Below are positions 9,735-18,570 of a stretch of DNA of 64,000 nt, one piece after another. This DNA is from JAQVEM01 sp964610315 (lineage in GTDB: Bacteria; Actinomycetota; Humimicrobiia; Humimicrobiales; Humimicrobiaceae). Each line of letters opens with the position of its first letter. The first letter of the stretch is position 1. The position numbers and the translations under genes were made by a program. The notes under the pieces are model-generated. The model did not search any database, was not told the DNA's origin, and saw nothing but the letters and a program-made list of their open reading frames with translations. The stretch covers positions 1 to 64,000 of the forward strand of contig CAZSVM010000004.1 in assembly GCA_964610315.1 (NCBI GenBank), written 5' to 3'.

Positions 9735-11335
9735 TTAGTAAAAAAAATTATGTTGTAAGTTACCTATTTCTGCTAATATTGGTTTTTTTTACGATTATTT
9801 TGTTTTTAAATTATTTTACTTTTAATGCACGGCAGGCAATTATAATATTATCAATACTGGTTTTTTTTTCTATAATTTCATTTCTTAAATTTGAAGTATC
9901 ATTATTTTTATTTATTTTTTTTATACCTTTATATCATGTAGTTGGCCGTTTCTTTAATATATCGGGATCTTACCCAATAATTTCAATGTTTATTGGTTGT
10001 TTTTTAGGTGGGATATTATATCTGGCTAAACAAAAGAAATTGTTGATTGATTTAAATCAAAAAATCTCAATACCGATTATTGTTTTTACCATATTTATGA
10101 CTATATCATTTTTATTTGTTTATTTAAGAATATATGATTATCTTTCATTTTATAAGCATATTACAAGAGACTACGCTTTGAATATTAATCTTCGCAGTTC
10201 GGACGAAGGTTTTAGCTTGGCGATTTATCAGTATTTTAATTATTTTTGTGGTTTTTTATTTTTGTTTTTAATCACAAAGGTTAATATAACCAAAAAATTT
10301 ATTGTTAGGCTTTTTTATACTTTATTTCTGACTAATTCTATTGTTTTTTTGTCACTTGTTTATCAGGTTATCGTAAATCCATATTTTATGGGACAATCAA
10401 CTGGTATTAGTGAGCAGAGCTGGATAGCTGCAAATACTTTTGCAAATAGATATGCCTCCACACTGGTGGATCCAAATTCATTAGGAATATATACAGTTAT
10501 ACTTTTATTAGTATTTATAGGTTTTGTTTGCTATTTTAAAGTCAAAAGTAAAATAATAATAAGTGCGATAGCTGTGTTTGAATGTTTGATACTCTTAATG
10601 TTTTCAGGATCTAGGACTGGCTTATTAGGTCTATTGTTAATTATTTTATTTTATATATTTATACTTGTTTACTTCATTTTTAGGAAAATTTATAGGAGAA
10701 AAAAAATAAGTAATATTAGTAACAAGAAGATCCTTCTTGCCTCGGTAGTTTCTTTTTTAATTATAATTATCTTATTTTCTGTTGCTTCAATTTTTACCTT
10801 AAAAAATTTAAATGATGATCTTCTCCCTGTAACATTGAAGAGATTAAAAGCTGATATTTCCTTACTTTCAGAGGGTAATATTAGAGAAGCAGTTGGTAAT
10901 ATTCTAGGTGGAAGGGAATTATTGTGGAAGGCTGCTTATTACATAGTAAGAGATTATCCTATTAGTGGCATTGGAATCGGGATGATTACCATCGAACTGC
11001 CAAATTATGGAAAGATTTATGGAATGGTCAACCTTGCTAATGATATGGCCGATAATTATTACTTACAGGTGGCGGCGGAATTGGGTATTTTTGTACTGAT
11101 GATAAATTTATGGATATTTTGGGTATTTATCAGATCATTTAGAATGGGAATGGTTAGTATAAAAGATAAAAAGTTAAAATACTTGATGTTAAATATGTTT
11201 TTAATATTACCAGTAATGTTGATAATGTTTGTTTTTGGCCCCCATACTTATTTTATGGAAATCACCTTTCTTTTATATTTATTTATGGGATTAATAGTAA
11301 ATTTCGGTGATAAATATGCAAGAAATTATACATAA
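9731..11335 (+). CDS. Second O-antigen ligase/polymerase-like membrane protein
   Basis: A 534-residue polytopic protein with about twelve hydrophobic segments. The Wzy_C region contains SGSRTGL at the start of one helix. A large outer loop begins with GGRELLWKAAYYI, runs through GIGIGM and ends with DNYYLQVAAELG. This matches the O-antigen ligase family more fully than the 4368 gene does. One of the two may act as polymerase and the other as ligase, but that is inference. The start is a TTG at 9731 with a good AGGAGAGG upstream, overlapping the previous stop. It is followed by a small membrane-anchored protein whose gene overlaps its end. Confidence 0.82.
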   Translation: MISKKNYVVSYLFLLILVFFTIILFLNYFTFNARQAIIILSILVFFSIISFLKFEVSLFLFIFFIPLYHVVGRFFNISGSYPIISMFIGCFLGGILYLAKQKKLLIDLNQKISIPIIVFTIFMTISFLFVYLRIYDYLSFYKHITRDYALNINLRSSDEGFSLAIYQYFNYFCGFLFLFLITKVNITKKFIVRLFYTLFLTNSIVFLSLVYQVIVNPYFMGQSTGISEQSWIAANTFANRYASTLVDPNSLGIYTVILLLVFIGFVCYFKVKSKIIISAIAVFECLILLMFSGSRTGLLGLLLIILFYIFILVYFIFRKIYRRKKISNISNKKILLASVVSFLIIIILFSVASIFTLKNLNDDLLPVTLKRLKADISLLSEGNIREAVGNILGGRELLWKAAYYIVRDYPISGIGIGMITIELPNYGKIYGMVNLANDMADNYYLQVAAELGIFVLMINLWIFWVFIRSFRMGMVSIKDKKLKYLMLNMFLILPVMLIMFVFGPHTYFMEITFLLYLFMGLIVNFGDKYARNYT

Positions 11336-11861
11336 AAAAATTAACAGCAGAAAATATCTTATTATTTTATTTTCAATTGTATTGGTTGTATTTATATTTT
11401 TTAATTTCTATGCAAGTACTGGTTCTTTAAGCATTGAGAATAAAACAAAGTTATTTGATTTAGGGCTGGTTAATAAGGAGAAAGTACTTTATGGCTTTTA
11501 TTTTCCTGAATATGATAGATTTGGAAAGCTTTTTAGATGGGCTAAAAAGGAATCGGAGCTCCTATTGAGTGTTCAGGGGGATACTATGGTAATACCCATA
11601 TTTAATCCAAAGCCAGGTATATATGAGGATCCTATCTATATTAAGATTTATATAAACGGAAGAGAAGTAATGGAACATATCCAAACTGGTAATGAATTGT
11701 TTAATATTGAGATAGATTTAAGCAAATTAAATGTTGAAAAGAATGATATTATTGATTTAAAATTTGTTAGCAATAAAACGTGGTCTCCTATAGAGTACGG
11801 ACTTTCGGAGGATAGAAGAGAAATAAGTTTTGCTGTGAGAGAGATAACTTTTGTTGACTGA
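11316..11861 (+). CDS. Membrane-anchored protein with a beta-sandwich-like outer domain, function unknown
   Basis: I do not recognise a named family. The 181-residue protein has one helix near residues 13-31 and an extracytoplasmic domain of alternating beta-type segments. It ends in the pattern DRREISFAVREI, which resembles small sugar-binding-like domains found as extensions on surface-polysaccharide enzymes. The GT2 at 19898-21343 carries a C-terminal extension of similar layout. The ATG at 11316 sits 5 bases after GGTGA; a GTG at 11307 would add three residues. Either start lies inside the end of the polymerase/ligase gene, so the two proteins may work together. Confidence 0.6.
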   Translation: MQEIIHKKINSRKYLIILFSIVLVVFIFFNFYASTGSLSIENKTKLFDLGLVNKEKVLYGFYFPEYDRFGKLFRWAKKESELLLSVQGDTMVIPIFNPKPGIYEDPIYIKIYINGREVMEHIQTGNELFNIEIDLSKLNVEKNDIIDLKFVSNKTWSPIEYGLSEDRREISFAVREITFVD

Positions 11862-11935
11862 TTTGTTAACAATACATATAAAGGTGTTTAAGATCAAAAA
11901 ATTATTAATGAAATCTGAGTTTGTTAGACTTCACA

Positions 11936-11963
11936 TTGATAACGTTTTTGTTAATGTTATAAT
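11936..11963 (+). promoter_or_regulatory. Promoter-like sequence with extended -10
   Basis: TTGATA (11936-11941) is separated by 16 bases from TATAAT (11958-11963), and TG stands one base before the -10. This is a strong sigma-70-type match, yet no rightward gene follows before the leftward DUF4214 gene. It might drive a short RNA or an antisense transcript. It could also be chance in AT-rich DNA. Confidence 0.35.
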
Positions 11964-11993
11964 AATCGCTAGATTTTAAACGAGTTATTATAA
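11957..11993. repeat. AT-rich inverted repeat
   Basis: TTATAATAA at 11957-11965 is repeated in inverted orientation at 11985-11993. A further TCG/CGA pairing lies inside it after a one-base bulge. It overlaps the -10-like element and sits between convergent genes. There is no T-tract on either side, so I do not call it a terminator. Confidence 0.45.
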
Positions 11994-12020
11994 GTATGAT
12001 TTCTAATTTTAAAACATTTT

Positions 12021-12043
12021 TTCCCTACAGGGAACTTATTTTT
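12021..12043 (+). terminator. Weak intrinsic terminator candidate
   Basis: A five-base-pair stem (TTCCC/GGGAA) with a TACA loop is followed by CTTATTTTT on the plus strand. It would end transcripts from the 9731-11861 genes, or a short RNA started at the promoter-like sequence near 11950. The stem is short, so the call is tentative. Confidence 0.4.
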
Positions 12044-12147
12044 GCTCATTAATAGAACATATAATTGTATAAAAATGAATTTTAATATATAAATCTTATC
12101 TTAAATTATACAACAAATATAGTAACTTATTGTATACCTCTTTTTAT

Positions 12148-12945
12148 TTAGTAACGTGTTGTTATAATTTTTGCCAGCGCGTTTTTATCTAACTCTGAGG
12201 GTAATGTCGAACCTCCCGACATGGATGGTGGATTATATCCATTGGGTAAAAGGAAAGCTACAATTTCTGTTGCTTGCTCATCAATTCCGCCAGTTGTAAT
12301 ATCACATGTCCAACTTCCATTAGATTGTATAATCGTCAGTGGAGTACTCCAATAAGGTTTTGTCCACCAACCACTTTTTACTTTGATATATACTGCTACC
12401 TTACAGCTGGCTGGTTTTACATGCCAAACCCGGCCTTTAAGATTTTTAAAACTACCATAGGGTGGTATATAGGTAAATTCAATGTCCTGACAACGAAGAT
12501 ACCCAGGCTTTATTTCATAGTCAGCGCATAGGTTCTTAAATTCGTCTGAATTTATAAAACAAGCCAGTACCCATTTTCTTGATTTGCCAGTGTTTAAGTA
12601 GCTTAGCCAATTGTTAAATCCACCACTGTCTGGTTCTCTATCAAAAAATGCCCTATAAAGCATGGTTAAATATTCTTCATTAGATACATTTCTTTGTATA
12701 AATTCATCACTAAACACAAACCCATATGCTACATCTGCTCCTGTTATAGTTTTTGTTATCAGACCATCTACCCATCCATTTAGACCTGAACTATCAGGTT
12801 CTCTAGATAGGCATTCTTGATAGAAGTGGGTAACAAATGCTTCTATATTAGTTTTAGTATCTGCAAATAATTGGTTTGGTAGAATAGCAGAGATTATAAA
12901 CATGCTAAAAGTAATTACTAGGAGAAGCTTTGACTTTTTCTTCAT
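12148..12945 (-). CDS. Secreted DUF4214 protein with a C-terminal beta domain
   Basis: A 265-residue exported protein. Residues 1-29 form a signal peptide (basic MKKKSK, hydrophobic core, then LFADTK). Two DUF4214 units follow at about 30-135, each with the pattern FY..CL.REPDS.GLNGWV or YRAFFDREPDSGG. The last 110 residues form a separate domain with GRVWHVKP, SGWWTKPYW and WTCDITTGG, which I recall as an appendage on other secreted enzymes. DUF4214 repeats are common in surface and glycan-associated proteins, but no reaction is known to me. I chose the second ATG because GGGAG lies 8 bases before it. The first ATG at 12960 overlaps that ribosome-binding site. Confidence 0.8.
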   Translation of the reverse strand: MKKKSKLLLVITFSMFIISAILPNQLFADTKTNIEAFVTHFYQECLSREPDSSGLNGWVDGLITKTITGADVAYGFVFSDEFIQRNVSNEEYLTMLYRAFFDREPDSGGFNNWLSYLNTGKSRKWVLACFINSDEFKNLCADYEIKPGYLRCQDIEFTYIPPYGSFKNLKGRVWHVKPASCKVAVYIKVKSGWWTKPYWSTPLTIIQSNGSWTCDITTGGIDEQATEIVAFLLPNGYNPPSMSGGSTLPSELDKNALAKIITTRY

Positions 12946-13400
12946 TTTTATCTCTCCCATTTAAAAATTTTTATAATATATTTTTTGTAGACTAACGAAT
13001 GATTATATAACCTTTTAAGGTACTTTAGAAGATTGAGATAAGATTTATATAACAATGTGAAGATGAATAAATGGTATTATATTAGATTAAATATTCTGTG
13101 CATAAAAGGGATAAGATAGCACTTCCTATTTGCATAAGTAGGAGTTTGATCCCAAGAGATTGGAATATTCTACTGGATAATAAAGATCCTGGTATAATGA
13201 TAACTGATTTGAAGTCTAAAAATAATTGAATTAAAAAGTTTTAGGGCTATTATTACGTATTAAATTCCGATATCCAATTATGTTTGACATATTTTTCTAT
13301 TTGTGTAATTATATAAAAGTGTCTAAAGTTTATTATAATGATTTAATAAGGTTTATGGTAAAAATATAGTAATAAAATGTAATAATTATTTATAGCAATA
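12946..13400. other. Divergent intergenic region with a short coding-like stretch
   Basis: This 455-bp gap separates the leftward DUF4214 gene from the rightward GerMN gene and must hold promoters for both. A GTG-initiated frame at 13098-13229 encodes 43 residues of ordinary protein-like composition (contains SLIPRDWN and NKDPGIMITD) but has no clear ribosome-binding site. It may be the decayed tail of a lost gene. A rightward promoter candidate is listed separately. I see no terminator or repeat. Confidence 0.35.
13284..13312 (+). promoter_or_regulatory. Promoter candidate for the GerMN/amidase operon
   Basis: A perfect TTGACA (13284-13289) is followed after 17 bases by AATTAT (13307-13312), a four-of-six match to TATAAT. 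A second TATAAT at 13334-13339 has no -35 at the right distance. The first start codon of the operon is at 13401. Confidence 0.45.
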
Positions 13401-14132
13401 ATGAGTAATAAAAAGAGAGACCACAATTATATGCTTTTATTATTCCTTCTGTTTGTCTTTATCATATCTTTTACCTTTTATGCATGTTTTTTAGATAATC
13501 AGTCTGAGGAAAAGATAGATGTGGGTGAAGAGGATTCATTGTTAAATCAATCTAATACAAGTAATAATAATGAAGATTTTAAATCTGAAAGCGATCAAGA
13601 TAACAGTAAGGAAGAAATGGAAGAGGAGACAACAGAGGAAGATGAAAAAACCGATTTAGAAGACGAAAAAGAGATAATAGATAAAAGTGATAATGAAACT
13701 TCTGAGGAAGATAATGAGATTGGATCATCAACTGTTAAAGTATATTATGCTGATTCAAATGTTCAGTATCTTGTTGGAGAAGAAAGAATAATATCTGGAG
13801 CACATAAATATCTTTCTATTTTTATGGAGCTTCTAAAATCACCACTTGAACCTGGGCATATCAACTTGGTACCAAAAACTACTAAAGTGAATAAAATAAA
13901 TTTTGATAATGGCAATATTACTTTAGACCTATCACCAGAGTTTATAAATGACAGATTTAAAAGTGAAACTGTTGATATATTATTAGTGTATTCAATAGTT
14001 AATACGCTTACGGAGTTTCCGGAGGTAGATACTGTTAATTTTTATATCGGTGGCGAAAGGTTAAATACAATAGGACAGCTTGATATAAGTAATCCTTTAT
14101 ATAGGGATGAAAGCTGGATTAAGGAAAATTAA
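13401..14132 (+). CDS. GerMN-domain exported protein, possible lipoprotein
   Basis: A 243-residue protein with an N-terminal hydrophobic segment (about 12-28) ending in FYACF. This could be a poor lipobox or just a membrane anchor. A very acidic, Ser/Asn-rich linker follows (about 32-108). A GerMN domain occupies the rest, shown by VKVYYAD, the ITLDLSPEF strand and the terminal LVYSIVNTLTEFPEVD to GQLDISNPL pattern. GerMN was named from the spore-germination lipoprotein GerM but is widespread in non-sporulating bacteria near peptidoglycan amidases. The next gene is such an amidase, 19 bp on, so a joint wall role is likely. Sporulation cannot be inferred. Confidence 0.82.
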   Translation: MSNKKRDHNYMLLLFLLFVFIISFTFYACFLDNQSEEKIDVGEEDSLLNQSNTSNNNEDFKSESDQDNSKEEMEEETTEEDEKTDLEDEKEIIDKSDNETSEEDNEIGSSTVKVYYADSNVQYLVGEERIISGAHKYLSIFMELLKSPLEPGHINLVPKTTKVNKINFDNGNITLDLSPEFINDRFKSETVDILLVYSIVNTLTEFPEVDTVNFYIGGERLNTIGQLDISNPLYRDESWIKEN

Positions 14133-14151
14133 GAGAGTAAAAGAAACTGGT

Positions 14152-16686
14152 ATGGATAAAAAATTTAATAACAAAAATATTCTTAGGTTTATATCAACCT
14201 TTCTTATTATTTTAATATCCTTATCGATTATATTTGCGAGTTTTGCTGATAAACAATTAATGGCAGACGGTGCCATTACCATATTCCTTGATCCAGGTCA
14301 CGGTGGAAAGGATAGTGGATGTGTACATAATGGTTTAATGGAGAAAGAGGTTAATTTAAAAATTGCATTAAAACTTAAAGGTCTGCTTGAATCTGCTGGC
14401 TATAGAGTAGTTATGAGAAGAACATCTGATGAATATAAAAGTCTGGATGAAATTGTCAGTATGGCAAATAATAGCGGCGCGGACTTATTTCTATCCATCC
14501 ATAATAATGCTTCTCTTTCTCCAACATCTATAGGTACTGAAACCTACTGGAGTGCAAATGGAGTGACTGGTTCCAGTCAGTTTGCTACATCAATTCAAAG
14601 TAGCTTAGTTAGCGAAATAGGTAGGCCGAACAGAGGAGTAAAAACTGCAGATTTTAAAGTTATAAAGGATACAAGGATTACAGCAGCATTAGTGGAATGT
14701 GTATTTTTATCAAATCCTGATGAAGCTAATTTAGTTAAAGATGATGGTTTTTTAGATAAAATCGCTAGGGGGCTTTTTAATGGAATAACTAATTACGCTG
14801 CAAATATTACACCAAGCAATGGTACAGCTACTGGTAGTGACTATAAAGCAACCAAGGTTCTTGTGAATATAGACGAACCAGCGAATAGTCAGACCATTGG
14901 TGGTAATTTCGAGCTTAAAGGTTGGGCTGTTGAAAAAAGTGGAATAAATTCACCTGAAATAACTGCAGTGCATGTGTATGATGGTCCTGCTGCGGGTGCT
15001 GAAAATCAGGTAGGAATTGCTACCTACGGTATCGCGAGACCTGATGTTGCACAATCCTTCGGTAAAGCTAATTTTACAAACTGTGGGTTTTCTTTACAGG
15101 TGGATAGTAGTAGATTGGCAAAGGGTACCCATGTTCTATATGTATACGCTCATAATGAACAGTTAGGGTGGGCTTATGCCACCGTGAAGATAAATATATT
15201 AAACGATGGTAGTAATATTGGAAATCAGAGTGACAATATAAGTATTCCAGTACAGGGGACAGTAGAAACTAATACTACAAATACCACCAATAACAACACT
15301 TCCGGTCAGAATTATAATAGTTCAGGAACACAAAAGGTATTAATTAACATAGATTCACTAAAAAATAATCAACAACTGTCAGGAAACTTTGAAGTGATTG
15401 GATGGGCAGTGGAGCAGAGTGCAGAGAATTCTACAGGCATTACCGCTATACATGTTTATGATGGTCCGGCAAACGGTGAACAAAACATGTTGGGTATTGC
15501 TCAATATGGTATTGCTAGGCCTGATGTTGCTTCTAGTTTTGGGAAGGCAAATTTTACCAATTGTGGTTTTAAGTTAAATGTTGATAGCAGTAGATTTACC
15601 AATGGTAAGCATACCCTTTATGTCTATGCTTATAACTCAAATCTTGGTTGGAAATATGCAACTGTTACTGTAAATTATAGTGGAAGTTCAAGTACTTCCA
15701 ATAATAGTCAAAACGCTGATAGTAGTTTTACTACAAATACCAGTTCAGGTAATACCAGCGTAAGTAATACTAGCTCTGGCAAATTCAAGACTCTTATAAA
15801 TGTTGACCTGCCTTCTTCTAATCAACAACTGTCAGGAAGCTTTGAAGTGGTTGGATGGGCAGTGGAGCAGAGTGCAATGGATTCTACAGGTATTACCGCC
15901 ATACATATTTATGATGGACCGGCAAATGGTGAACAAAACATGTTGGGTGTTGCTCAATATGGTATTGCAAGACCTGATGTTGCTTCTAGTTTTGGGAAGG
16001 CAAATTTTACCAATTGTGGTTTTAAGTTAAATGTTGATAGCAGTAGATTTACCAATGGTAAGCATACTCTTTATGTTTATGTTTATAATCCGTCTCTCGG
16101 TTGGAAATATGCAACTGTTACTGTAAATTATAGTAGGGACACTGGCTCTGGAAGTACAAGCTCTGCTGGTGAAGGAGCAGTTATAACCAATAGCACCAAT
16201 ATGGTTGGATATATTGATGTAACTGTTGATCAACTGGTTAGAATATTTGAAATTAGAGGCTCATCTAAAGTAGATTGGGCCAGGAGACTGGCTCCATTAT
16301 ATATAAAGTGGGGGAAAGTATTTAATATTAGAGCTGATATAGCATGGGCTATGATGTGCCATGAAACAGGATTTCTAGAATTCGGAGGAATAGCTAAGCC
16401 TGAATGGAATAACTTTGGTGGTTTGGGAGTTACCAGTCCTGATGCAGTTGGCTGCAGGTTTGACTCTGAAGAATTGGGTATTATAGCTCATTATGCTCAT
16501 TTAGCATGGTATGTATATCCATCTCATGTAAACGAGTATTGTTCGAAAACTTATGATCCTAGACATTCAGATTCTCATTACTTTAATGGAGACAGTACCA
16601 TTGGTACCCTAAATGGTAGATGGGCGCCTTCCAGTACTTATACAGATAAGATTCTACTTTTTGCAAATCAAATCTATGGTAATTAA
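14152..16686 (+). CDS. Bifunctional peptidoglycan hydrolase: Amidase_3, three Ig-like repeats, glucosaminidase-like domain
   Basis: An 844-residue exported wall hydrolase. A signal peptide or anchor (about 1-38) is followed by an Amidase_3 domain with predicted zinc ligands His50 (DPGHGG), Glu64 (MEKEVNL) and His117 (SIHNN) and catalytic Glu182 (VECVFLSN). Three Ig-like domains lie at about 234-351, 393-510 and 544-661, joined by Ser/Thr/Asn-rich linkers. Each contains GWAVE, VYDGP, YGIARPDVA and SFGKANF. Residues ~682-844 resemble glucosaminidases, with CHETG (Glu738) and WNNFGGLG. It would cut both the stem-peptide amide and the glycan strand. I prefer the ATG at 14152, which begins the signal peptide; 14107 would add 15 residues overlapping the GerMN gene. 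Confidence 0.9.
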   Translation: MDKKFNNKNILRFISTFLIILISLSIIFASFADKQLMADGAITIFLDPGHGGKDSGCVHNGLMEKEVNLKIALKLKGLLESAGYRVVMRRTSDEYKSLDEIVSMANNSGADLFLSIHNNASLSPTSIGTETYWSANGVTGSSQFATSIQSSLVSEIGRPNRGVKTADFKVIKDTRITAALVECVFLSNPDEANLVKDDGFLDKIARGLFNGITNYAANITPSNGTATGSDYKATKVLVNIDEPANSQTIGGNFELKGWAVEKSGINSPEITAVHVYDGPAAGAENQVGIATYGIARPDVAQSFGKANFTNCGFSLQVDSSRLAKGTHVLYVYAHNEQLGWAYATVKINILNDGSNIGNQSDNISIPVQGTVETNTTNTTNNNTSGQNYNSSGTQKVLINIDSLKNNQQLSGNFEVIGWAVEQSAENSTGITAIHVYDGPANGEQNMLGIAQYGIARPDVASSFGKANFTNCGFKLNVDSSRFTNGKHTLYVYAYNSNLGWKYATVTVNYSGSSSTSNNSQNADSSFTTNTSSGNTSVSNTSSGKFKTLINVDLPSSNQQLSGSFEVVGWAVEQSAMDSTGITAIHIYDGPANGEQNMLGVAQYGIARPDVASSFGKANFTNCGFKLNVDSSRFTNGKHTLYVYVYNPSLGWKYATVTVNYSRDTGSGSTSSAGEGAVITNSTNMVGYIDVTVDQLVRIFEIRGSSKVDWARRLAPLYIKWGKVFNIRADIAWAMMCHETGFLEFGGIAKPEWNNFGGLGVTSPDAVGCRFDSEELGIIAHYAHLAWYVYPSHVNEYCSKTYDPRHSDSHYFNGDSTIGTLNGRWAPSSTYTDKILLFANQIYGN
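15367..16134 (+). repeat. Two near-identical 315-bp tandem copies inside the amidase gene
   Basis: Bases 15367-15681 and 15820-16134 align without gaps at a fixed offset of 453 bases and differ at only a small number of positions. They encode the second and third Ig-like domains. The first domain (from about 14851) is clearly more diverged. This points to recent internal duplication or gene conversion. Confidence 0.85.
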
Positions 16687-16775
16687 TTAGTTTGTAGCAG
16701 ATTGGTTTCATTCTTCTAATACCTATTTAATGATATAATAAGCGCTAAATTTTATATGTTTTCGATTTATTTAAT

Positions 16776-17771
16776 ATGTTTTCTAATAGATTAAGAGAAG
16801 CAACCAGTAGATTAGAAAAATTTAATGATTTAAGAAAAATATCAGTTACTGGTAACATTAGTTTTTTTAGAAAGATAAAAAATCTTTATTTAAATATTAT
16901 TTTTCTATTCCTGAAGCCTCTTGTAAACCGTCAAAATGCCTATAGCAGGGCTATATATGATTTTAGTGGCGAAGTTCTATCCCGTTTGGATGAAATTTGG
17001 GGAAAAATTGTTGATGTTGAGAGTAAAGTAAATGATATCGAAAGTAGAATTAAAAAATTGGAATATAAGGTAGGGGTAAGTTTCCCTCCAAATTTTGACT
17101 ATTCAAAGTTTGAGGATCAGTTCAGGGGTCCCGAAGAATTGATAAAGGAAAGACAGAAAAGTTACTTGGATTATATAAATAAACAAAAAAGTGTTCTAGA
17201 TATTGGTTGTGGAAGGGGTGAATTTTTAGAGCTACTTAAGGAAAATGGGATTAACGCATTTGGCATAGATTCGAATAAACAGATGGTAAAAAGATGTCTG
17301 GATAAGGGTTTGAAAGTAGAATATGCAGATGCTATAAGTTATCTTAAAAATTATCAGGGAAGTTTGGGCAATGTTTTTTTATCCATGATAGTAGAGCATC
17401 TTGATTTTAAAGATATTTTTACCATAATTAAAACCGCCTGGGAAAAAATGGAACGAGACTCAGTAATATTGATAGAAACCATAAATCCCAATTCTTTTTA
17501 TGCTCAATCAAGAGCTTATATTATTGATCCAACTCATAAAAATATGGTTTCCCCTGAAACACTTAGCTACACATTTCAGAAAGTTGGATTTAGGAATTTA
17601 AGAATAATATATAAAAGTCCTGTTCCAAAAAAACAAAGGTTAAAGTTTATAAAACATCAAATAAGCAATAAGGAATTAGATAAGATTTTAAGAGAAATAA
17701 ACGATAATTTAAAAGTGTTAGATGATATAATATTTGGCAATTTGGAATACGTGATAATGGGAGTTAAATAA
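16776..17771 (+). CDS. Class I SAM-dependent methyltransferase with N-terminal coiled coil
   Basis: A 331-residue protein. Residues 65-98 form a likely coiled coil (VLSRLDEIW to ESRIKKLEY). A class I methyltransferase domain follows, with motif I VLDIGCGRGEF at 140-150, an acidic ribose-binding FGIDSN and the post-motif IVEHLDF. Proteins of this layout often precede Wzm/Wzt exporters, where WbdD-like enzymes cap the non-reducing end of the glycan and couple to export. That analogy fits the genes directly downstream, but the acceptor is not shown by sequence. There is no strong Shine-Dalgarno before the ATG. Confidence 0.82.
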   Translation: MFSNRLREATSRLEKFNDLRKISVTGNISFFRKIKNLYLNIIFLFLKPLVNRQNAYSRAIYDFSGEVLSRLDEIWGKIVDVESKVNDIESRIKKLEYKVGVSFPPNFDYSKFEDQFRGPEELIKERQKSYLDYINKQKSVLDIGCGRGEFLELLKENGINAFGIDSNKQMVKRCLDKGLKVEYADAISYLKNYQGSLGNVFLSMIVEHLDFKDIFTIIKTAWEKMERDSVILIETINPNSFYAQSRAYIIDPTHKNMVSPETLSYTFQKVGFRNLRIIYKSPVPKKQRLKFIKHQISNKELDKILREINDNLKVLDDIIFGNLEYVIMGVK

Positions 17772-17772
17772 A

Positions 17773-18567
17773 TTGATAGCAAGTATTAGAAAATTGTTTT
17801 CATACCGTGAACTCTTATTTAATCTTACAAAAAAAGAATTAAAGGTAAAATACAGGGGGTCTATTCTTGGATTTCTTTGGTCACTTTTAAATCCTATACT
17901 GGTTATGATAGTCTACTCCTTTGTGTTTTCTGTAATAATGAGACTGGGAGTAGAGGATTATGCCGTATTTTTAATCAGTGCTTTACTGGGATATAATTTC
18001 TTAGCTAATTCTGTAAGTTATGGAACAAGCAGTATTGTTGCTAATAGTAATCTGGTTAATAAAATATATTTTCCCAGAGAAATTCTTCCGCTGTCTATTG
18101 TTTTTGCTAACCTGGTGAATTTCCTGCTTGAGCTTATTGCTTTATTTATCGTACTGGCTTTTTTAGGGTATAAGTTCTATATATATTTGTATCTGTTACC
18201 ATTAGTTATTTTTATACAGTTCTTTTTAGTTGCTGGCTTTACCTTACTTGTTTCTTCATTAAATGTTTTCTTTAGAGATCTTCAGCACTTAATCAGTATA
18301 ATAATGATGGTATGGTTCTTTGCCACACCAATCATATATCCACTGGACCTGGTGCAAGGAACATATAGAAAAATATTAATGCTTAATCCTATGACTTTAT
18401 TTGTTATGTTATATAGAAACATATTTTATTATGTTAATCACAGAGAGGGGTTTGAAATGCCAAATCTGTATACCATCGTTTCTGGTATAGGTATGTCAAT
18501 AATTATATTTCTAGTGGGTTATTTTGTATTTAAGAAACTGGAGCCCAGGTTTGTAGAGGAAATATAA
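17773..18567 (+). CDS. wzm: ABC-2 polysaccharide export permease
   Basis: A 264-residue inner-membrane permease with six hydrophobic segments. It opens with the family motif LTKKELKVKYRGSILGFLWSLL, followed by conserved NP and the FFRDLQHL coupling helix before the fourth membrane segment. It forms the membrane half of the Wzm/Wzt exporter that moves polyprenyl-diphosphate-linked glycan out of the cytoplasm. The TTG start at 17773 has GGGAG nine bases upstream. It begins one base after the methyltransferase stop, and the ATPase gene follows three bases after its own stop. Confidence 0.92.
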   Translation: MIASIRKLFSYRELLFNLTKKELKVKYRGSILGFLWSLLNPILVMIVYSFVFSVIMRLGVEDYAVFLISALLGYNFLANSVSYGTSSIVANSNLVNKIYFPREILPLSIVFANLVNFLLELIALFIVLAFLGYKFYIYLYLLPLVIFIQFFLVAGFTLLVSSLNVFFRDLQHLISIIMMVWFFATPIIYPLDLVQGTYRKILMLNPMTLFVMLYRNIFYYVNHREGFEMPNLYTIVSGIGMSIIIFLVGYFVFKKLEPRFVEEI

Positions 18568-18570
18568 ATT

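Noticed and set aside
14107..14151. Upstream start of the amidase gene
   Set aside because: It would place 15 basic residues before a normal signal peptide and overlap the GerMN gene. The ATG at 14152 is preferred, though no strong ribosome-binding site decides it.
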